DNA from: Maratus speciosus
Lineage: Eukaryota > Arthropoda > Arachnida > Araneae > Salticidae
Direction: 5' to 3'
Length of the DNA: 64,000 nt
Assembly: GCA_963932465.1 (NCBI GenBank)
Contig: OZ010800.1
Coordinates: forward strand, 37,252,352 to 37,316,351
Shown here: positions 54,243 through 64,000 of the stretch, one piece after another
Layout: each line of letters starts with the position of its first letter
How positions within the stretch are numbered: the first letter of the stretch is position 1
The notes under the pieces: generated by a model
Seen by the model: only the letters and a program-made list of their open reading frames with translations
Told to the model about the DNA's origin: nothing
The model's database searches: none
Translations under genes and position numbers: made by a program

Positions 54243-57109
54243 CAGGCTACACCCGCTACGCTGGTCCTATTTCTTCAATTTGAATCAAAGAAAATGTATC
54301 TGTGGTAATGTATTTCCTGATTTAGAGAAACGATGTAAACGATGTATCATTGCAGTGCTTATTTACTAATGGGTTGGGACGAAATTTGAGTTATGAAGCA
54401 CCAACTACTATTTTAGTCGATAAATTAGTTTCATTTAGCAGGAAAATGAAGCCCATTATGGTAATAGGAATCAAAATGTCATTTAATAGCTACAATACTG
54501 AAATGAAGTGTATTACAATGATTGCCGAGATTGTCCGTCGCATCGAAATAATGTTCAGGTGCCTCATTCTCATTTGTTATCTTTTAAATTCCGAGCTTCT
54601 CGGTATTGCGCCATGTGCGATTCTGGTAGTTTAAATGCTATATCGCTCTATGTTCTGTTATATTTCGTAAAACTCAATTCTATCACAGTTTTTCATATTT
54701 TCATTTTAGCATAAAAAATGCTGTTCAAACTGTAATAGCAGTAAATAATACTGTAGCTTCCATCATCCGTTAAAATGCAGCACTCTTTTTAATACGTCAC
54801 GAAAAGCTTTCTTTAAAAAAAAACCTTTTAATTCATGAAATTCTTAAAAAAGGTAATCTTTAATAATCGGGTTCACAGTATTAGGAAAATTCCCCGTAAT
54901 TCTATTACTAAGCGTTGTAGAACAATGCATTGTATACCTAACCCCAAAAACTAACATTGTAATTTCTATCAACATAATATAATCCGTTCAGTTGAAATGC
55001 AAATGAATATGGTAAAAGATGATATAATTTTCTGTTATTGAATACATTATGAAGGTTTCGCTTCAAACAAAAACGATGCTTTCAAAATCACAGTTAATAT
55101 GTCAATTTGCGAGATATCCAGCAACAATATATTAGTCCGGCATGTTATGAACGGTACTACTTGATAATCCCGTCGACCAAAAACTGTCGCAAACTGAGAT
55201 TAAATGCCAATAATGGATGATCGTAAATGCCACATTCACTTGACATTAAACACTGTAAAGTCTTTTTAATTCGACGTTTTATTTGCATGTTTATTAATAT
55301 TTTACCAATTTATTTGTTCTTTCGTTATTTAAAATTACTGCAAATTTTGATTTTTTTTCTTCAATTCTATATTCTAATGTTTACATGCATTTTTTAGCTA
55401 TATCCATCTACATTCTTTTACTAAATAAAAAGCATTAGGCTCGTTACAATTTTCCGTTATCATTGATATTTATTGTGGTTTTTAATACATTAGATTGTTA
55501 CGTCATTATTAAAGTAACCCTATTCTTTAGTAATTTTTTTTAAATTTAAATTCATTAATTTTCCTATCTTAAAATTTTAGAATGGCAGCATTCTTCCATT
55601 TGTATAGTTTGGCGATTTGTACAATTTGGTGAAATTGGTTGGCGGGATAATCCAGTTGTACCTAATAAACAGATGATCTAAGCTTTCTTTTAGGAAGAAT
55701 TTTTTTTTTTCCAAAATAGCAATATTTATGCAAGTGATATTAATACATAATTGCATAAATATCCGTAAGAATAATCTTGAATTCCGAATTCCTGAGATGT
55801 TAGAACTAACATAAAACTAAACAATTTAAAGAAAAGAAAAAGCTAAATAGGGCAGGAGGAGAGATTGTATATTTTTAGAAGAGTTCCGCATTTTGTCCCG
55901 GTTGGCGCTATTGGCGAAGGAATCCAAAATGGCACCAATAGGCTGATTTGGCATCTTACAAAAATTTTCAAGATGGCGGAAAAACATGTTTTATAAATAT
56001 TTATAAATATTTATTTTTAAATTGAAAATAATATATATACGTATTAGTTTTATATATATTTACATAATATTGCATATACTGAAAAATATAGTTTAAAAAA
56101 TCTCCGGAAAATTATAAATTAAAAAAAATATATATTAAAAAAATTAATTATAAAAAAGTATTCAAAATTGTTACTTATCCACCAGTAGCATTCAAGTAAT
56201 AAATAAAAGCAATCCCAAATGCTGAAGATCGCAACAACCACATCGAAAAATTCGTCGCCAAAAAAGGCTCGCCATAAAAACAAGATATAAAACTGTTCCC
56301 TATATTTATCTAACTGGTTTAGAAGTTGAAAATTTTTAACCTAGGATATTGAGATATGTTGTCGCCAAGAGGAAAGAAATTCATCTTTGGAAACTTTTGC
56401 TCCCGCGTAAGAGAAAAAAAAAAGCAAATTTTATTACCTAAATTCATAATTATATAAATTCGAACCCGCGAATAACGGCCCCAGCTTTTCAATTTTTCAC
56501 TCTCAACCAGAATGTTCATTACTGCATTGAGTGTGCCAATGTGAAAACTGATTAATTGAAAAACCACAAATTTCTAAATAATCACTAATTGTGAAATCGG
56601 TTCATCTTTTTTAATATGATTAATCCTGAAGAATTCTCCTCAAACATGAAAAATGCTTCCCATAACACAATTTATACGCCAATTGGGTGGGGTACTCAAT
56701 TACAGAAGATTTTTCAAAAAAAAATCCTTTAATCACCTATCAGAAAAGTGGGGGTGTATACGCAGTTACACTAAAAAAAACAAAAACCAATTATTTCACC
56801 ATGAAATTTTTTTTAATAATGCGTTATTACACAAATCTCCGTAAGAATAATTCTAAGTTCCCTTAATTTCGTTTTTTTAATTATATTTTAAATAAAATTA
56901 CAAACCGTTTTCCCGTGCTGTTCGTATTTTTTTTTGCTAAATAATATAGCCGTTTCAATTCCTCAATAATAACATAATATATCGTCGCCAGGATGAGAAA
57001 CAATGACCAACAGCAACCTTTGCTCCCGAAAAAAAAGAGAAACACCATATTTTAATTAAATAATAATAATAATAATAGTTATATATGTAAATCATGCATA
57101 TGTTACCGG
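54243..57109. other. Helitron interior, left part
   Basis: AT-rich DNA. The segment 55198-55247 is a near copy of 15765-15824. Similar 'ccgtaagaataat' passages appear near 55770 and 56840. No coding region is convincing; the 94-residue plus ORF at 54350-54634 shows no motif. Confidence 0.45.
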
Positions 57110-58769
57110 CCAAACCCGATTTTATGCCAAACTAGTTTATCCTAACGCGCATCGGATAAACTAGTTTTTCCTAGGCCAAACTAGTTTCGCCTAACCCTGA
57201 TAGAATAAACTAGTTTAGCATGCTAGTCATTGGTTTGAACTAGTTTATCCTAGGCCAATTCAATTTGGCGTGCTTTTATTGATCCCAAAGACCGCTTCGG
57301 CGCCAACCTCCTAGTTTATCCAAGGCCAATCTAGTTTATCCTTGGTCAGTCCAGTTTATTCTACGCCAATTCAATTTGACGTGCTTTAATTGATGTCAAC
57401 CAGTGTTAAGCACGCTCACAAAAAAAAAAAAAAAAAAAAAAAAGAATTAATTCAAACTTAAATTCATTTTCAAAATAATGAGTCCAGTTCATGCTCAAAT
57501 TCAAAAATTTTCAAACTAATCCGCGCTACTCAAACACATCTATGGAAATGAGCGAAGTTCACTAAAAACTATCTTTTTTATTTATATTAATATTTTTAAT
57601 ATAATAGAAGTTTAGCGTCCAAATTTACAAAATTCTGTGAGCTAGTCCTTTGGTTATTCGATTTGCACCGATTAAAAAAAAAAATTCGTTTAAAACAGGA
57701 TTTCGTCATTCACAGACACTTCTAACAGATTTTACAGTACTGTATCCCCATCTGTATAACTGTATATGTACAATTCTTTAAAAAGAATTTTAATCGTGGA
57801 ATAAGGGTAGCTTAAAAATATATGTATTATAAGGCCATACAGGGACCAGGTCTTCGCCAGACTTTTTGTAAATTCAAGATTTCTGAAAGAATACCAAATG
57901 TACTTCTGATATTCTTAATGGTACATTTATTCATAATTAATTCAAAGCCAAGTGATATTTATGTGAGAAAAAAAAATAAATATTAAAAAAAAATCTGTTT
58001 TTTTATATTCATTTTTTTTCTCACATAAATATCACTTGACTTTGAATTAATTATTTAATAAATGCACCATTAATAATATCAGAAATACATTTGATATTCT
58101 TTCAGAAATTTGGAATTTTCAAAAATCTAACGTAGTCACGGTCCCGAAGATGCCGGATTATCGAGATTATACTGTACATTATTAATCAATCCTCTAAATT
58201 CTTCCTTTCCTAAATTTTATGATAACCTCTTATCCCATTCTTTGGTCCTCCGAGCACACAATTTGTCATACGGAACATATTTCGTGACTACCGGTGGCGG
58301 CGAAATGGAGAAGATAGGGGGACAGTATCCCACTCCCCATCTAATAAAATATATTATACAGGGATGATGGCAGTACTACTTTGCACATAGGTTGGCGACG
58401 GAGCGGTAGTTGGGATCAATAAAAGCACGCCAAATTGCACTGGACTAGGATAAACGAGATCGGTCTAGGATATATTAGAAAGTTGGCTCCGTGGCGGTCT
58501 TTGAGATCAATAAAATCACGCCAAATCGAATTGGCCTAGGATAAACTAGTTTGGACCAAGGAATAGCAGGCTAAACTAGTTTATCCTATGAGCATTAGGC
58601 CAAACTAGTTTGGTCTAGGAAAAGCTAGTTTATCTTATGGACGTTAGGATAAACTAGTTTGGCCTTGGAAAAACTAATTTATCCTATAAGCATTAGGATA
58701 AACCAGTTTGGGCTAGGAAAATCTAGTTTATCCTATGCGCGTTAGGATAAACTAGTTAGGCCGGCAACA
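57110..58769. mobile_element. 1.66-kb element with AAACTAGTTT palindrome arrays
   Basis: The termini TTACCGGCC(AAAC) and (GTTA)GGCCGG are inverted. Each subterminal region (57115-57400 and 58440-58765) is a run of 8-9 palindromic AAACTAGTTT or one-off variants, alternating with TATCC(TA) and GGCCTAGG phrases. Both arms also share 'ggcgtgctttnattgat' and its complement. It is non-coding. The core palindromes probably serve as transposase-binding sites, but the superfamily is unknown to me. Confidence 0.7.
57841..58180. mobile_element. Palindromic pogo/Tigger-like MITE
   Basis: About 105-bp inner arms (57880-57985 and 58010-58115) pair almost perfectly around a T/A-rich centre at ~58000. Outward, GGGACC and GGTCCCGAAGATGCCGG are followed by GATTATCGAGATTATACTGTA (58150-58174), recalling pogo/Tigger termini. 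It is nested in the CTAGTT-palindrome element. Confidence 0.55.
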
Positions 58770-58917
58770 CATACAGATGATTCCGAAAACTTATCCAATG
58801 GTGTAAATGATAAACAAAATGTATCCTGTACTTTTGAAATCAACCCTGACAAACTTAAATAAAGGAAAAAAACAACTATTCTGTTTAAATAAAAGTTCAA
58901 TAAATATTTTCTGGCCC

Positions 58918-59100
58918 GATATTGCCGTGATTTTTTTTCTGACGCCAAAGTCATATACGCAACGGGTACTTAATTGGCGCGAAAGTATCGTTATTTTGCT
59001 TGATATGGTAACCCGGATGTTGTTGTTTATGCTGTTGATATTTTCGCCAAATCGGCGTCGGGAAAAAATCGCGCCAATATCACATTGACATCTGTGGCTA
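58918..59100. mobile_element. Second copy of the 346-bp MITE family
   Basis: It matches 34690-35000: TTATTTTGCTTGATATGGTA, ACCCGGATGTTG, and the terminal GGCGTCGGGAAAAAATCGCG. It is shorter in the middle. Confidence 0.6.
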
Positions 59101-59939
59101 TTTTCTTATCCAGGTGCCAAATATAAACTACAAAGATGATAAATCGCCAAGTATTGTTCGAATGGATTGAATTTGAAAATGAATCTTCTTTTAAGCCGTA
59201 CAAACACATTTCTTTCATATTTAAATTAAATATTTTCTTTTTATACTATTATTTCTTATTAAAACTGTATTTCTTTCTATTTTTTAATAAAATCAGTAAT
59301 AGTTTTTTTTTCGGACTATTTGTCTATTTTAATTTCGAAATGATATAGACGTTTCAATTCTTTAACAAAAAGATAGCTTAATATGCCAAGAGGAAAATCA
59401 TATGCCAATGACAAGCTTTTCGTCCAAAATAACAGAACTTTCCATCATAATTCTATAACTAATCAACGTAGAACGATGTGTTATAGCTTAAGACATTCCC
59501 TGAAACGATACCTATCTAACAATATATAAGTTTCGTCAAAATCCATGCAGTAGAACTCGAAATATAGATGTTCGGAACGACATTTCCGTTTGGATTTTAC
59601 ATATATAAGTAGATAATGTTCCATAAATAGGGAAACTATTGCATCTATGCATAAACAAGTTATTAATATACAGAAAGCATAAAAAGTATATGAAGCAAAT
59701 TTACTTTCGATTCTTGAAATAATCTTTTACTTTTTACAATTATAAGCTTATGTAGATCAAAAACTTTTTTCAACTGAAGATTGGGCTACTATTGCTTCAT
59801 CTAGTGTGTGATTCATGAAATGTTTAGAATGACACATAAAGAGAAAATCCTACTGTCCCATTCCTCACACTGTCCCATTCCACCCCACTCTCCCCTACGT
59901 TTCAATTACCAATTAATTTGCTCTTCTCAACGCGACTTC

Positions 59940-60015
59940 GTAGCGTCTCGAGGAAGAGTTCTCGCATGCTGGTCAGAGGCCAGAGTTCGATGCTACCGTC
60001 TGACCTTTTTAGCTC
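59940..60015 (+). repeat. Hairpin-bearing repeat, forward copy
   Basis: GAGTTCTCGCATGCTGGTCAGAG...TCTGACCTTTTT: a 7-bp stem GGTCAGA/TCTGACC closes a ~20-nt loop, then a T-run follows. The inner GAGTTCGATGC resembles a weak pol III B box. The inverted copy is at 61988-62048. Confidence 0.55.
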
Positions 60016-60063
60016 ACAGGATATCAAAGCCTGAGATTTGCATCAATTTTTTTTAGGTCCATT

Positions 60064-60600
60064 CTGATAAGGCGCTTCCCTGATTAGTTTTGGGGTTTCA
60101 TTGGTTAAGGAAAAGGGGGGTTAGTCCACCCCCCCCCCCTTAATTCAGATAAATGGGTTTTTCATGCAGAATTATTCGATTTGCTCCAAATTTGGTATAC
60201 CGGTTTATTATGTTAAGGAGCTTCTTTGATTAGTTTGGGGGGTTCATTGGTTAAGGATAAATGGGGAAAAGGGTGGTAAGTTCACTCCTCTCCTTAATTT
60301 AGATGAAGGGGGTTTTTATGCAGAATGATTCGATTTGCTCCGGATTTGTTATATCGGTTTATTATGTTAAGGAACTTCCCTGATTAGTTTTGAGGATTCA
60401 TTGGTTAAGGATAAAGAGAGGGAGAGGGGGATAGTCCACCCCCCTTAATTTAGATAAATGGGTTTATTTTGCAGGATTATTCGATTTTCTCCAAATTTGG
60501 TATACCGGTTTATTATGTTAGGAGCTTCCCTGGTTATATTTGGAGGTTCATTGGTTAAGTATAAAGGGGGAAACGGGGGCTAATCCCCCTTCACTTTTTT
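60064..60600 (+). repeat. ~160-bp tandem repeat, three and a half units
   Basis: The units share TTCCCTGATTAGTTTTGGGG, TTCATTGGTTAAGGA, a (C/G)-rich tract and TTCGATTTGCTCC...GGTATACCGGTTTATTATGTTA. Starts are near 60064, 60225, 60365 and 60520. No coding sense. Confidence 0.75.
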
Positions 60601-61982
60601 TTTTGATGGGCATTACTCTTTAAAATAAGAGTATAATATACAATTAGTGTGAATAGCGTGTGAGCTCAATGCCATCAGTTTAGCTGGGCACTTTTCTTTT
60701 TTATTTCTTTTTCTGTTAATTTTGTATTTTTGACGGGTAACAACTTTTATGCACAGTTAGGGAATTGCTGCAGCTTTAAACTTTTGATATTTTCCTTAAA
60801 AAAAAAAAAGTGTACGTTTTTTATTTTTCACGAAAATTTCGATTTTTTCTGTAATTTTTAAACCATAATATCTGTTGACGGAAATCCAAACTAATTTTTG
60901 TCTAGAAAATTTGTTTTATTAAAATAATTATTTGCCTTTTTATATTTTAAGTACAGTTCTGAAATAATGCATAATATTTTTTCTTATATTTTCTATAAAA
61001 GTGTATTTGACTAGAAAAAAAATAAAATATCTTTTTAATATTTTATTTGTTCGAAATATTTTAAAATATGTTAAAAGATGAAATACGAAAATGTTCATCA
61101 TTACTGACATTGGCATTTTAGTTTAGTAAATTTGCAATTAATCAGATGACGCATATCGTAAAAACATTCAAAACTGAATATTCATATGGAAAATTTTCCT
61201 GTATATAGCATAACTTCTTATCTAATAATTGACTATAAAAGAAATCTAAAATATATCAATAAAAAGAAATTTTATTTATTCTGATATTATTAAAGTCCAG
61301 CTGACGCTTTAAAAAATTAAAAAATACTTTTTATATATATCATAAGTTTTGTGTGGGACCTGCAGACGATTTTTGTGTTTCCAGTTGACTTTCAGTTTTT
61401 ATGAAAAAAAAAGTTTGAAATGTAATTTGTCAATTTTTATTCATAAAAAAAATAAAAATAATCAAAGGATGTTAGGTTTTGAACTTTACAGATAAATGTA
61501 TATAGCGAACATAAAAAAATATAAAACTGTTAAAATTTTACATTTGAGCGTTACTGCTTTAACATTTTATTTAATTTTGGAAGATATGGTGCTGAAATTA
61601 TCTAACATTATGCATTTGATATATTTGACATCAGAATTATTATTTATAATTTTCACAAAATAATAAATTTTCAGTTAAAGTAAATTAAAAAAAAAAGGAA
61701 GATGTATTATTTTCAGAACTTTGATCAAAATACAAAAATATAAAAAGGTAAATAATATTAATTAAATAAAATTCTAGACTTAAAATAGTTGGGATTTTCG
61801 TCCGTAGAGATGTTAGTTTAAAAATGGCAGATAAAATAAAATATAAATTCTGATAAAAGAAAATGAAAAACGTAATTGTATATATTTTTAAGAAAATGTG
61901 TAAAAAAATTTCAAAGCAGCAGCAATCCATAACTATGATTAAAAGTTGTAAATTGCAAAAAATATGAAATTAATTAAAGAAC
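60601..61982. other. AT-rich stretch, nothing recognised
   Basis: Short low-complexity ORFs only. It is bounded by the hairpin repeats in opposite orientation, so it may be the interior of one element. Confidence 0.4.
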
Positions 61983-61987
61983 AAAAA

Positions 61988-62048
61988 AGGTCAGAAGGTA
62001 GCATCGGACTCTAGCACTCTGACCAGCCTGCGAGAACTCTACGCCATG
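61988..62048 (-). repeat. Hairpin-bearing repeat, inverted copy
   Basis: The complement reads GAGTTCTCGCAGGCTGGTCAGAG...TTCTGACC. About 85-90% of its bases match the forward copy at 59950-60012. Confidence 0.6.
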
Positions 62049-63413
62049 AAGTCCATTGAGAAGACAAATTATAGGTATTTGAAACGTATGCTGAACTTTG
62101 ACACCTGATTTATCAAATTCTTAAGGCCTATTTGACGAAATCCTTTCCCTGGCATAGTTAAGGATTAGCACTCAACAACATATTTTTAAATCTTCGAAAT
62201 CTGTGAGCACCACCTTTGGTGGTCCACTTGTGAGTAGTATCAAAAAGTTGCATAGATGTTGAAAGGATATTTTGTACTTTCGGACAAATACACAGCAAGT
62301 AAAAAAATATCTGTTGAGAATAAAAACTAATAATATTTGAAGTTCTTTAGTATTGTACAATCAATACAAATGAATTTTTTTATTTCAAATTCATTTGTGA
62401 ACTGTCCACATCTGCCCCCATATGTTCTGTTCACAAGTGCCCCATCTACCAACTTCAGCCTAACTTATAAAAAAAGATATTTTTAATTGAAATAAGGAAA
62501 CAAAACTTTTTGTAGACTTACCTAATTAATGCCTCTATAGAATGCAATGCTGATATTCTTCTTTAAAAAATGTCTTGAATGAATTTTTACTTCGATAACT
62601 TAGAAGACTTTACTTCACACTTTCTAAAACAAACAAATTACAACTACCAGAAATCAAAATGGCATATTGTTCTGAAAATTCAGCCAAAAGATGGTACCAG
62701 TACTACCATCAATTGGTAGTTTTTTGAATTTTTTTTATTTCAAATTAACTGAGTGAAATATGTAATGTTAATATGTGCCCCATGTTCACATGTGCCCCCC
62801 TCTCCCCTACATTTTTAGAAATCTGATTCATTTTTATTGGATTTTGATTTTTTTTTTATTATCTTTTTTTCAACTTTTATTTTTGCATTTAGTTTCAGGA
62901 TTTACTAAGGCTCTACCAATTATTTAAATATTACTTCACAAACATTTTTTATTAAATCTTTTGGCGTAAAGGCAATCAAAAATTTCATCTTTAATGATTA
63001 CATTTTACACAAAAACAGTTCACGTAGCATAACTATTCTAAAAATTCCTCCTAAATTGGCCAAACAAATTTATTGTGTTCATTTGATATCACGTACAAAA
63101 TTAATTTTATCTCCCTTAAAACGATATTTCGGAAAAAGTGTGTGAAATCCGTTAAACTTCATTTGAAGAGCTTTTAGAGGAAATAAAGCTATTTTAAGCT
63201 AATAAATGGGATTTATGTATAAATTTGCCATGAATAATGCAAAGAGCGAAAACATTTTTTACATCGTCGATGTTTTGTTCATTGAAAGTGAAAAAGTCGC
63301 TTATTCATTCATTCATTGAATGTTAAACATTAAATAAGAAAATACAGCACTGGACGTGTTTTCGCATACAGCGATCCATAAAAACAGTTCTGTCGCTCGA
63401 TTTTTTTTTTTTT
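62049..63413. other. Gene-free stretch with one GC-ended MITE end
   Basis: At 62780-62812, CACATGTGCCCCCCTCTCCCCTAC looks like the right terminus of a MITE related in its ends to MITE-S. Internal TGTGCCCC and CTGCCCCCATATG phrases occur near 62410-62445. I found no left end. No gene is seen elsewhere in the stretch. Confidence 0.45.
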
Positions 63414-64000
63414 AACCATTTGGAAAAATGGTTATTGTTCTCTGTCAGGGTCGGAAATCAAAAACATATCTGAAGCGTTTTATTGGTTGAATCCGCATTT
63501 TATTCGTTTTCTGATGGGTCTATACAGTAGTATATATTTTCCCTTTACTTTCAACAGAGATGGATACTTCTGTTGCCACTATGACAAAAAAGTAATAACT
63601 ACAAAAACAAAATTAATAACTCAGAAACAAATTGAGATACAGCTTTCAAACAAATTGCATTTAAAAGTACATTTTTTTCTCTATACGATGGTGTAAAAAG
63701 TAATATTGTGGGATGTTTAGAAGTTTAGGAATGAAATTTCATTTAAAATGGGTCGTCAGATTTCTTGGACGATGGAAAAGCCTTTTCCCGAACAGCCAAT
63801 GAAATGCTTGGATAATACGTAAGTTTCAGGTGGATAATACGTAAGTTTCAGAAAATCTGACGAGTCGCAGGCGATTTTTGTCGCTTGCAATTTTTACGTG
63901 TAATAACACTATTAATGTTTAATTCATGGCGTACGTAATGTATGATCAACTCCGTGCGATTTTTTATGTCTTAAATTTTAGTCTTTGAAAAAATCATTTT
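63414..64000 (+). repeat. Dispersed repeat family D, copy at window end
   Basis: It has the palindrome AACCATTT-ggaa-AAATGGTT at its start after a T-run. It matches 34150-34600 closely, with a ~160-bp extra segment at about 63750-63912. That segment holds a 27-bp direct repeat containing GGATAATACGTAAGTTTCAG. It runs off the window. Confidence 0.7.

Larger units (their letters stand above)
54239..59613 (-). mobile_element. 5375-bp non-autonomous Helitron
   Basis: On the minus strand it begins TCTACTTATATATG (59613) and ends ...GTAGCCTGCTAG (54239), the TC...CTAG termini of Helitrons. It sits exactly between A (54238) and T (59614). The intact MITE-S copies read ..AGTATAATG.. at the same point, confirming A|T insertion without target duplication. 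I find no Rep/helicase ORF. Minus text near 54600-54500 (DNLGNHCNTLHF) faintly recalls a Helitron N-terminal zinc motif but is unsupported. No perfect 3' hairpin is apparent. It contains several older repeats. Confidence 0.85.
53603..59897 (+). mobile_element. MITE-S copy 3, split by a Helitron
   Basis: The start TAGGGGAGAGTGGGG (53603) and end CCCCACTCTCCCCTA (59897) match copies 1 and 2. The two halves (53603-54238 and 59614-59897) together make one ~920-bp copy. Confidence 0.85.

Noticed and set aside
54350..54634. 94-residue ORF inside the Helitron as a captured gene
   Set aside because: No recognisable motif, and AT-driven composition; the faint zinc-motif reading on the other strand is too short to support.

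Overview
The window reads as AT-rich arthropod intergenic DNA, probably from a spider or another arachnid. That placement is inference from the transposon mix and composition; no host gene is available to confirm it. I find no convincing host protein gene, rRNA, tRNA or CRISPR array. Nearly everything recognisable is transposable-element DNA, much of it nested so that the order of insertions can be read directly.

Layout. 1-1000: decayed Tc1 transposase (minus). 1172-3187: large imperfect palindrome whose left arm is split by a 509-bp TTAA-flanked MITE. 4022-8590 and 11556-12900: DINE-1-like Helentron relatives (HINE-A) built from ~325-bp tandem units, one carrying a 189-bp hAT MITE with a perfect 8-bp target duplication. 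13.1-15.7 kb: foldback-like inverted degenerate tandem repeats. 15.8-18.0 kb: ~0.5-kb tandem units and an inverted arm flanking a decayed cysteine-rich coding fragment. 18.3-29.6 kb: a decayed Ty3/Gypsy element (minus) interrupted just after its gag zinc knuckle by a young BEL/Pao element (21798-28299; two 334-bp LTRs that look identical; ATTAC target duplication). 30.4-32.3 kb: mariner-superfamily remnants. 32609-35687: hAT-like element holding other repeats. 37769-39402: long-TIR mariner-type MITE. 39.4-41.1 kb: another Helentron-type 5' end and a tandem duplication. 41601-44054: TA-flanked long-TIR element carrying two head-to-tail HINE-C copies. 44957-49656: two head-to-head copies of a GC-ended MITE (MITE-S), the first split by a 2.1-kb hAT-like element. 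50.5-53.0 kb: HINE-B and HINE-C copies. 53603-59897: a third MITE-S copy split by a 5375-bp Helitron (minus), which itself holds an element made of AAACTAGTTT palindromes. 60-64 kb: tandem repeats, AT-rich DNA, a MITE end and a dispersed repeat.

How it works together. The only near-complete coding system is the BEL/Pao element: gag with DUF1759-like region, zinc knuckles and aspartic protease, then RT, RNase H and an integrase with all three catalytic acidic residues. Its only reading-frame breaks are three one- or two-base offsets at A runs. The most interesting pattern is that several sequence-unrelated repeats here share one plan: a T-run, a 5' palindrome (AGGTAGC, AGGTAGATTTC, AGGTGCGTTCGTA, AGGGTTCCGTA, possibly AACCATTT), a short spacer, usually a microsatellite, tandem core units of varying number, and a 3' copy of the inverted motif plus a hairpin. 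This is the plan of Helentron-associated (HINE/DINE-1) elements, so several lineages appear to have accumulated side by side. All comparisons were made by eye; no alignment or database search was run.
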